34,663 nucleotides of DNA from Dehalococcoidia bacterium (GTDB taxonomy: Bacteria > Chloroflexota > Dehalococcoidia > SM23-28-2). A program made the translations under genes and the position numbers. The notes under the pieces were generated by a model. The model saw nothing but the letters and a program-made list of their open reading frames with translations, ran no database searches and was not told where the DNA came from. The stretch lies in contig JAUWYP010000021.1 of NCBI GenBank assembly GCA_030615765.1, forward strand, positions 1 through 34,663, written 5' to 3'. The first letter of the stretch is position 1. Each line of letters opens with the position of its first letter. Positions 23,566 to 34,663 of the stretch are shown one piece after another.

Positions 23566-23640
23566 CTCCGCGCGAGGCGGAGCTAAGGGAGAGATGCCCT
23601 ACGCACGCTCTCCCAGCGAGGCCTCAAAATAACAAAGGCC
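23566..23640 (-). other. Structured 5' leader of yacL with three hairpins
   Basis: Three successive stems on the minus strand: GGCCT/AGGCC (23620-23640), GGGAGAG/CTCTCCC (23587-23614) and CTCCGC/GCGGAG (23566-23582). They fill the leader of about 113 nt between the predicted transcription start and the yacL ATG. No known riboswitch class is recognised. Confidence 0.5.
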
Positions 23641-23655
23641 AGATAACCTGCGGGA

Positions 23656-23684
23656 AGTATAACATACGCTCGTACACGCGTCAA
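23656..23684 (-). promoter_or_regulatory. Promoter of the yacL-ispD-ispF-cysE-cysS operon
   Basis: The minus strand has TTGACG (23679-23684), a 17-nt spacer and TATACT (23656-23661). One of the best promoter matches in the window. Confidence 0.8.
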
Positions 23685-23695
23685 AGTCGTGGGGC

Positions 23696-24310
23696 CTAGC
23701 CCAGCAGTCCTCCCAGGATCTCGATGCCGAAATCGCCCAAGGCCGCCATGTACATATCCTTAATGATCTTCCCCGCCAAAACGGTCAGGAAAAAGCGGCC
23801 CAGGGGCATGCGAACAACCCCTGCCGCTGCGCCAGCCACGTCGAACAGGGGGTTGGGGATGACAGACATCACGAACATGGTGGTCACGCCATGGCGCTCC
23901 ATCCAGCCCTGAACCCGCTTGTATTCTGGGCGCTCCTGGATCATGATGCGGCTGCCGTAGCCAGCCGCGTAGCCAGTAAATTCGCCCAGAGCCTCCCCCA
24001 GGCCAGCGACGATACCTACCCAAACGAAGGTGGGTATGCCCAGATAGGAGTTGAGGATCGCGCCACCACCAACCACGGAGGCAAGAGCAGGGGTAGGCAA
24101 AATCATCGAGGCGGCCCCGATGAAGCTGATGATGAACACGCCGACGTAGCCGTAGTCCTTGAGCCTGCTCACCTCCACCTGGAAGTAGAAGAAGGCGAAG
24201 GCGAAGACGGTCATCAAAGCGACGACGAAGATGAGAAGGCCGTACTCCAAGCGCCAGGCAGCCCATCGCCTGCGCTTCGTCACTGTGCTCTTCTCATTGG
24301 GGAGACTCAT
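23696..24310 (-). CDS. DedA/VTT-domain (SNARE-associated) membrane protein
   Basis: An integral membrane protein of about 204 aa. A basic N-terminus (KRRRWAAWRLEYG) is followed by a first helix (LLIFVVALMTVFAFAFFY). The VTT core contains FIGAASMILPTPALASVVGGGAILNS, a glycine-rich GLGEALGEFTGYAAGYG motif, the central MFVMSVIPNPLFDVAGAAAG, and the last helix RFFLTVLAGKIIKDMYMA. DedA/VTT proteins are lipid scramblases or flippases or ion-coupled membrane proteins. ATG 24310 is my choice; GTG 24364 would add 18 poorly conserved residues. The gene follows a c-di-AMP riboswitch and its terminator. Confidence 0.88.
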   Translation of the reverse strand: MSLPNEKSTVTKRRRWAAWRLEYGLLIFVVALMTVFAFAFFYFQVEVSRLKDYGYVGVFIISFIGAASMILPTPALASVVGGGAILNSYLGIPTFVWVGIVAGLGEALGEFTGYAAGYGSRIMIQERPEYKRVQGWMERHGVTTMFVMSVIPNPLFDVAGAAAGVVRMPLGRFFLTVLAGKIIKDMYMAALGDFGIEILGGLLG

Positions 24311-24384
24311 CTTTCGGACGCTTCCCCCACTATCGCCTTTCCCTCGCCGCCCGGCCAGTGACACCTGTGCCCGATACGAACGAA

Positions 24385-24411
24385 GGGACGGGAGGCCTAG
24401 CCTCTCGTCCC
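24385..24411 (-). terminator. Intrinsic terminator of the c-di-AMP riboswitch
   Basis: A minus-strand hairpin with GGGACG and GAGGC arms (GGGACGAGAGGC-TAG-GCCTCCCGTCCC) followed by TTCGTTCG. It lies between the aptamer and the VTT gene. The tail is only partly U-rich. Confidence 0.7.
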
Positions 24412-24420
24412 TCTCCGCTA

Positions 24421-24575
24421 GCCTCTCCTTCGCATGCCTACGAGGTTAGCTGACGGGTTCGGCTTGAAGGAGCTAGCCTACTCCGACCACGTCGGAGATT
24501 CACCCCGGTGCCTGCTGGCCAGCAGGCAATTGGTTCCCCCGTTCTCCTGATGGAGATTCGGCACCCTATTCGCTT
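24421..24575 (-). ncRNA. c-di-AMP (ydaO/yuaA) riboswitch aptamer
   Basis: Conserved segments of this class occur in order on the minus strand. They are GCCGAATCTCC...CGGGGGAACCAA, then GGGGTGAATC, then a hairpin, then GCCGAACCCGTCAGCTAACC and CTCGTAGGC, and finally GAAGGAGAGG. In Gram-positive bacteria this riboswitch class ends transcription when c-di-AMP is high, and controls cell-wall and ion/osmolyte transport genes. Here a terminator and then a DedA/VTT gene follow. A perfect 20-bp palindrome (24509-24528) and a CTCCGAC/GTCGGAG hairpin (24481-24497) fill the variable arms. Confidence 0.93.
24509..24528. repeat. Perfect 20-bp palindrome inside the riboswitch
   Basis: TGCCTGCTGGCCAGCAGGCA is its own reverse complement. 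It belongs to the same family as 11608-11627 and 18935-18954 and sits between the conserved GGGGGAACCAA and GGGGTGAATC segments, in the part of the aptamer whose length varies in the family. Confidence 0.85.
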
Positions 24576-24586
24576 GGTCTGCTTCA

Positions 24587-24615
24587 ATTTAGCAAAAATT
24601 GTGCTTAAGTGTCAA
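24587..24615 (-). promoter_or_regulatory. Promoter of the c-di-AMP riboswitch/VTT transcript
   Basis: The minus strand has a perfect TTGACA (24610-24615), a 17-nt spacer and CTAAAT (24587-24592; TAAATT with an 18-nt spacer is the alternative). Predicted transcription start about 24580. The -35 box abuts the uspA remnant's stop codon. Confidence 0.7.
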
Positions 24616-24855
24616 TCAGCGAGGACGACGGGGACGGATCACCAGGACCGGCTCGCCCGTGTGCCTCACAACCTTGTCAGTCACACTACCCATAACCCAG
24701 CGGCGGAAGCCGGAGCGACCGTGAGTGGTCATGGCAATCAGGCCAACGTTCTCCTGCTCGGCGTGCTCTGCAATCTGCACGGCTGCCCGGCCCCTCACTA
24801 CTCTGGTCTCGACATCCATGCCCACTCCCAAGATGACGATGCTGTATAGTAGCAA
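24616..24855 (-). pseudogene. Truncated universal stress protein (C-terminal half only)
   Basis: The last 79 residues of a UspA domain: VGMDVETRVVRGRAAVQIAEHA, the signature GLIAMTTHGRSGFRRWVMGSVTD and VVRHTGEPVLVIRP. Complete UspA domains have about 140-150 residues; the N-terminal beta strand with the LVPLDGS-type motif and half the fold are missing. Upstream of TTG 24855 the frame and its two neighbours have no recognisable N-terminus, only the start region of the divergent radical SAM gene. This is therefore a decayed fragment rather than a short gene. Confidence 0.75.
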
Positions 24856-24891
24856 TTGCTGAAGCTGCGAGCAAGGTCTGGACAGACAGAG

Positions 24892-24921
24892 TTGCCACCC
24901 CAGCCAGCGGTTCAGTATGAT
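24892..24921 (+). promoter_or_regulatory. Promoter of the radical SAM gene
   Basis: TTGCCA (24892-24897), 18-nt spacer, TATGAT (24916-24921). Predicted start about 24928, which gives a short leader with GAGGTGG before TTG 24960. Confidence 0.7.
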
Positions 24922-24959
24922 CAGAGTCCCGAGGTCTTTCTGCCAGCGAGGTGGCGAAT

Positions 24960-26858
24960 TTGACCATTGTCGACCTAGATCGGATTCTTCGGCGGGTGAG
25001 CAAGCCCGCCCGCTACACCGGCGGCGAGTGGAACTCCGTGGTCAAGGACTGGAGCCACACGCCTCTGCGGGTCGCCTTGGCCTACCCGGATGTCTACGAC
25101 ATCGGCATGTCCAACCTGGGCCTAGCCATCCTCTATGAGGTTCTCAACCAAGAGAACGACGTGCTCTGCGAGCGAGTGTACGCTCCCTGGACGGATATGG
25201 AACAGGCCATGCGCCAGGAGGGCATCCCCCTCTTCAGCCTGGAGACCCGCCACCCTCTGGGCGAGTTCGATGTCATTGGCTTCTCCCTGAGCTACGAGCT
25301 GACCTACACCAACGTTCTGAACATGCTCGACCTGGCCGGCCTGCCGTTGCCGATAGCAGAGCGGCGACGGGCTCTGCCCCTGGTTATCGCCGGCGGCAGC
25401 GGCGCCTTCAACCCTGAACCCCTGGCCGACTTCATCGATGCCTTCGCCCTCGGCGACGGCGAGGAGCTCGTCCTCGATATCGTCGACTGTGTGCGCCGCT
25501 TTAAGGAGAGGGGTGGCCGATCGAAGCGGCAGCTTCTGCGGGAACTAGCCGCCATCGAGGGCATCTACGTGCCCCGCTTCTGCGACATGCTCTACCATCC
25601 CGATGGCACCATCGCTGAGGTAAGGCCCGTGGATGCGGCCGCGTCTCCTCGACCGCGCAAGCGCTTCGTGCAGAAGCTGCTGCCGTTGCCTAAGCGACCC
25701 ATCGTTCCCTTCGTGCAGATAGTGCACGACCGCGCTGGCATCGAGATCCAGCGCGGCTGCACCCAGGGGTGTCGCTTCTGTCAGGCGGGCATGATCTATC
25801 GCCCCCGGCTGGAGCGCGCAGCGAAGGATGTGGTGGCCCTCGCCAGGGAGGTGCTGGCCAGTACTGGCTATCGCGAGCTCTCCTTGTTGTCCCTCAGCAC
25901 CACCGACCACTCCCAGATCGTGCCCATGGTGCGGGCCTTGAAAGAGGAGCTCGGCGATAGCATCATCGTCTCCCTGCCCAGCCTGCGGGTGGACGGCTTC
26001 TCGGTAGAGGTGGCTGAGGCGGTGGCGGGGCCGGGCAGGCACACGATCACCTTCGCCCCCGAGGCGGGCAGCCAGCGCCTGCGCCTGGCTATCAACAAGC
26101 CGATGACGGAAGAGGATGTCCTGCGGGCGGCGGAGACCGCCTTCTCCCGTGGCTGGACGAGCATCAAGCTGTACTTCATGGTGGGCCTGCCCGCCGAGAC
26201 CCTCGAGGACGTGCAGGGGATCGCTGACCTGGCGGCCAGGGTGAAAGAGATCGGCCGCCGCTATCATCACGGTCGCGCTCGTGTGCGGGTGAGCACCTCC
26301 ATTCTTGTCCCCAAGCCGCACTCGCCTTTCCAGTGGATCAGCCAGAACAGCGCCGAGGAGCTGGGCCCCAAGCACGACCTTCTGCGCAGGGGTTGCCGGC
26401 GGGCCGGTGTGGAGTTCTCCTGGGAGGACCCCGAGCACAGCCTGCTGGAGGCGGTCATCTCCCGCGGCGACCGGCGCCTGGGGCAAGTGATCCAGCGGGC
26501 CTGGCAACTGGGCTGCAAGTTCGACGCCTGGCACGAGCAGCAAGACTGGGGCCGCTGGCAGCAGGCCTTCCAGGAGTGCGGCCTCGACCCCAGCTTCTAC
26601 GCTCACCGCGAACGGGGCCTATTCGAGAAGCTTCCCTGGTCCCACATTGATGTCGGCGTCAGCGAAGCCTACCTGCGGGGGCAGTGGCTGAAGACGGCCA
26701 AAGAGGAGGCCACCGCTGACTGCCACAAGGAACCCTGCAACGTCTGCGGCGTGCAGCGGCTGGAAGCAGAGGCCTGCCTGGCCAAGGTCGATGAGCTCGC
26801 CCGCAGGCGACGAGGTCGGCCAACCAACCATCTCGAGCAGTCCATGCAGGTCTCCTAG
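24960..26858 (+). CDS. B12-binding-domain radical SAM protein (TIGR03960-like)
   Basis: The N-terminal part (about 40-190) resembles a cobalamin-binding Rossmann domain (VALAYPDVYDIGMSNLGLAILY, FSLSYELTYTNVLNMLDLAG, IAGGSGAFNPEPLADF). The radical SAM domain has the 4Fe-4S cluster motif CTQGCRFCQAG (Cys about 267, 271, 274) and later EAGSQRLRLAINK and KLYFMVGLPAET. A C-terminal CNVCG with further cysteines follows. Total length is about 632 aa; related proteins often add a DUF2344 domain, absent here. TTG 24960 has GAGGTGG upstream; GTG 24951 is the alternative. The function is unknown; a tRNA/rRNA or peptide modification is possible. Confidence 0.92.
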   Translation: MTIVDLDRILRRVSKPARYTGGEWNSVVKDWSHTPLRVALAYPDVYDIGMSNLGLAILYEVLNQENDVLCERVYAPWTDMEQAMRQEGIPLFSLETRHPLGEFDVIGFSLSYELTYTNVLNMLDLAGLPLPIAERRRALPLVIAGGSGAFNPEPLADFIDAFALGDGEELVLDIVDCVRRFKERGGRSKRQLLRELAAIEGIYVPRFCDMLYHPDGTIAEVRPVDAAASPRPRKRFVQKLLPLPKRPIVPFVQIVHDRAGIEIQRGCTQGCRFCQAGMIYRPRLERAAKDVVALAREVLASTGYRELSLLSLSTTDHSQIVPMVRALKEELGDSIIVSLPSLRVDGFSVEVAEAVAGPGRHTITFAPEAGSQRLRLAINKPMTEEDVLRAAETAFSRGWTSIKLYFMVGLPAETLEDVQGIADLAARVKEIGRRYHHGRARVRVSTSILVPKPHSPFQWISQNSAEELGPKHDLLRRGCRRAGVEFSWEDPEHSLLEAVISRGDRRLGQVIQRAWQLGCKFDAWHEQQDWGRWQQAFQECGLDPSFYAHRERGLFEKLPWSHIDVGVSEAYLRGQWLKTAKEEATADCHKEPCNVCGVQRLEAEACLAKVDELARRRRGRPTNHLEQSMQVS

Positions 26859-26937
26859 GGCATCGAAGGAGGATGACCGCGCTGCCGGACACGCCCGTCC
26901 AGGTGGGCCCTGTGCCTTCCGGCGCTGACTCGTTACG

Positions 26938-26966
26938 TTGACACCGAAACAGCGCGCTGCTATCGT
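26938..26966 (+). promoter_or_regulatory. Promoter of the dsbA-VKOR pair
   Basis: A perfect TTGACA (26938-26943), 17-nt spacer, TATCGT (26961-26966). Transcription would start about 26973, just before AGAGGGG and ATG 26987. Confidence 0.7.
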
Positions 26967-26986
26967 CATAGCTAGAGGGGTTGTGC

Positions 26987-27820
26987 ATGGGCAGAAGGGC
27001 TCGAAGGCGTCGGGAGAAGCGAAGGACGACCAAGGTACTCGTAGAGGCCGAGGTCGAGGTCGCGGAAGGATTAGGCCCAGCCCGAGAACGTCGGGAGAAG
27101 AAGAGGCCCACCAGACCCAGCAGACGCCTTCGCTATCCGAGAATTCTGACAGGCGTGGCGGCGGCGGTGGTCGCCGCTACCATTCTGATCGTGCTGAGCC
27201 TGGCCCCCTGGGAAAACGATGGAGAGGCGACGCCCTCCGAGTTCATTGTGCCGACGCCAAGGCCAGCCGACATCCCCAGCCAGGGGACCACGCTCGGCAG
27301 CCCCGACGCTCCGTTGACCATCGTTGAGTATTCCGACTTCCTGTGCCCCTTCTGTACGCGCGCCGCTCTAGAGATCGTTCCTCAGATAGAGGAAGAGTAC
27401 GTGGTCACAGGCAGGGTGAAGCTGGTATGGAAGCAGTTCCCCTTACCTCAGCTTCACGGCGAGGCGGCCATCGTGGCAGCGGCGGCATCCGAGTGCGCAG
27501 CAGAGCAGAACGCCTTCTGGGAGTACCACGACATGCTGTTCCTCAACAACAAGAGCGTTACCTTCAACATCGAGAATCTGAAACGGTTTGCCCGGGATCT
27601 GGACCTGGATACCGAAAAGTTCAACGTCTGCCTGGATGAGGGGAAGTACATGGACAAGGTGGCAGCGGACTACGATGAGGCTGACCGGCGGGGCGCGACC
27701 GGCACCCCGACCTTCTTCGTGGGGCAGACCCAGCTGACGGGGGCTAAGTCCTACGGAGAATTCAAGACAGCCATCGAGGATGAGCTGGCTAAGCTGGGCG
27801 AGACGGGTGAGACAGAGTAG
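26987..27820 (+). CDS. Membrane-anchored DsbA-like thiol-disulfide oxidoreductase
   Basis: A 277-aa protein with a very basic cytoplasmic N-terminus (about 50 residues, many Arg/Lys), one transmembrane helix (about 52-73), a Pro/Thr linker and an extracytoplasmic thioredoxin-like domain with an inserted helical part. The active site is CPFC (residues 120-123, in EYSDFLCPFCTRAA), with the cis-proline loop in GATGTPTFFVG. It should introduce disulfides into exported proteins. ATG 26987 has AGAGGGG 6 nt upstream; the TTG 6 nt earlier is less likely. The next gene, VKOR, is its likely re-oxidant. It overlaps that gene by 41 bp. Confidence 0.93.
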   Translation: MGRRARRRREKRRTTKVLVEAEVEVAEGLGPARERREKKRPTRPSRRLRYPRILTGVAAAVVAATILIVLSLAPWENDGEATPSEFIVPTPRPADIPSQGTTLGSPDAPLTIVEYSDFLCPFCTRAALEIVPQIEEEYVVTGRVKLVWKQFPLPQLHGEAAIVAAAASECAAEQNAFWEYHDMLFLNNKSVTFNIENLKRFARDLDLDTEKFNVCLDEGKYMDKVAADYDEADRRGATGTPTFFVGQTQLTGAKSYGEFKTAIEDELAKLGETGETE

Positions 27821-28289
27821 GGCTCAAGTCCCGCCCAGAGCAGCCCCCCTTACAGTGGGCGCCTTCTTGAGATGGGGAGCTCTGGCCGTGCTGGCTATAG
27901 CCGGTATGGGCGTTGCGGCCTATCTCACCTACACCCACTACGCCGACCAGCCCATAGCCTGCGGTGGCCTCGGCGAGTGCGAGACGGTGCAAAACAGCGA
28001 GTACGCCACGCTGGTCACCATTCCGGTGGCTCTGCTGGGCATACTGTTCTACGCTGGTTTTCTAGCGCTGGTGCTGGCGCGGATGGCCCGTCTGCCCCTG
28101 ACGGAGGAATGGGCTCCCCTGGCAGCCTTCAGCATGACCCTGGCCGGCGTTGCCTTCGCGGCCTACCTCACTTACATAGAGCTGTTCGTGCTGGAGGCCC
28201 TCTGCATCTGGTGCCTGGCTCTAGCCGCCATCGTCACCGTTGCCTGGCTGATCACCATCGTTGATGTCTTAGCCCTAACCAATGAATAG
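27780..28289 (+). CDS. Vitamin K epoxide reductase (VKOR) family protein
   Basis: An integral membrane protein of about 169 aa with four or five helices. The family cysteines are present: the loop pair Cys 61 and Cys 67 in ACGGLGECETVQNSEYA, with the conserved Ser/Asn, and the CIWC (142-145) active site near the last helix. VKOR oxidises the DsbA-like partner and passes electrons to quinone, replacing DsbB. The listed ATG lies within the end of the DsbA-like gene with a poor ribosome binding site; GTG 27807 or GTG 27855 are alternatives, and the hydrophobic core starts after all three. Confidence 0.92.
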   Translation: MSWLSWARRVRQSRAQVPPRAAPLTVGAFLRWGALAVLAIAGMGVAAYLTYTHYADQPIACGGLGECETVQNSEYATLVTIPVALLGILFYAGFLALVLARMARLPLTEEWAPLAAFSMTLAGVAFAAYLTYIELFVLEALCIWCLALAAIVTVAWLITIVDVLALTNE

Positions 28290-28318
28290 GCCTTGAGCGG
28301 CCGATTCCGCTCAAGGCC
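28289..28318 (-). terminator. Terminator between rpoC and the VKOR gene
   Basis: A perfect 12-bp stem GGCCTTGAGCGG/CCGCTCAAGGCC with a 6-nt loop. On the minus strand it is followed by TATTCATT. It lies between the convergent rpoC and VKOR genes and could serve both; the plus-strand side lacks a U-tract. Confidence 0.65.
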
Positions 28319-28458
28319 CGCTGGGAGATCAACTTTCCTGACTGGGGGACGACTAGCTACTTGCTATCTGGCTCCTTGCTTGCCTCCTCCGCTGGCTCTT
28401 CTGCCGGCGCCTCTACCGCCTCTTCCCCTGGCTCCTCCGCTGGCTCTTCCCCTGGCTC

Positions 28459-34663
<6,205 letters not shown>

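Noticed and set aside
24686-25003. A minus-strand frame of 105 codons crossing the uspA remnant and the radical SAM start
   Set aside because: No UspA N-terminal motif is found in it, so it does not rescue the truncated gene by frameshift.
26873-26941. A 22-codon open frame after the radical SAM gene with GAAGGAGG directly in front
   Set aside because: The Shine-Dalgarno site touches the ATG with no spacing, the peptide (MTALPDTPVQVGPVPSGADS...) has no known features, and its end runs into the next promoter.

Overview
The window is a GC-rich, gene-dense bacterial chromosome segment with no tRNA or rRNA gene, CRISPR array, phage or complete transposon visible. Gene content and order point to Chloroflexota, plausibly a Dehalococcoidia-like lineage. 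The signs are large charged insertions in RpoC and RpoB, a DsbA-VKOR pair, a yacL-ispD-ispF-cysE-cysS block, a bacterial deoxyhypusine-synthase-like gene and many small GC-rich palindromes. This placement is an inference from style, not a phylogeny. MurJ, alanine racemase, an LCP ligase and a lytic transglycosylase imply a peptidoglycan wall.

Layout. (1) 1-2537, minus: a T-box leader (promoter, Ile-type specifier, antiterminator and terminator) precedes a RusA-type resolvase gene and ileS, which runs off the left edge. (2) 2557-4955, minus: an unrecognised 107-aa protein, a zinc-ribbon protein and murJ. (3) 4982-5952, plus: rpsT and an SCP2 sterol-carrier-like protein. (4) 5994-9288, minus: an LCP protein, alr and an unrecognised 184-aa protein. 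(5) 9326-16546, plus: a TPR/SLT lytic transglycosylase lipoprotein, then the oriC-type cluster rpmH-rnpA-yidD-[PQQ beta-propeller]-yidC-khpB followed by a PfkB-family kinase and a DinB-family protein. (6) 16509-19009, minus: a polyamine cluster of speD, a deoxyhypusine-synthase-like gene and speB, with a small inverted-repeat element inserted before speB. (7) 19082-23684, minus: yacL-ispD-ispF-cysE-cysS from one strong promoter. (8) 23696-24615, minus: a c-di-AMP (ydaO/yuaA) riboswitch with terminator controlling a DedA/VTT membrane protein, beside a truncated uspA. (9) 24892-28289, plus: a radical SAM protein, then DsbA-like and VKOR proteins. (10) 28357-34663, minus: rpoC and the 3' part of rpoB.

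The most interesting items are these. Small palindromes sit inside functional sequence: an ileS Cys pair, the T-box leader and the c-di-AMP riboswitch. The rpoC 3' tandem repeat carries an in-frame TAG where the matching position of a second copy has AAG, followed by 33 more open codons. A PQQ propeller gene lies between yidD and yidC and appears to start at AUU. Several transcripts look leaderless. A c-di-AMP switch controls a DedA-family gene. The polyamine cluster pairs SpeD with a DHS-like enzyme.
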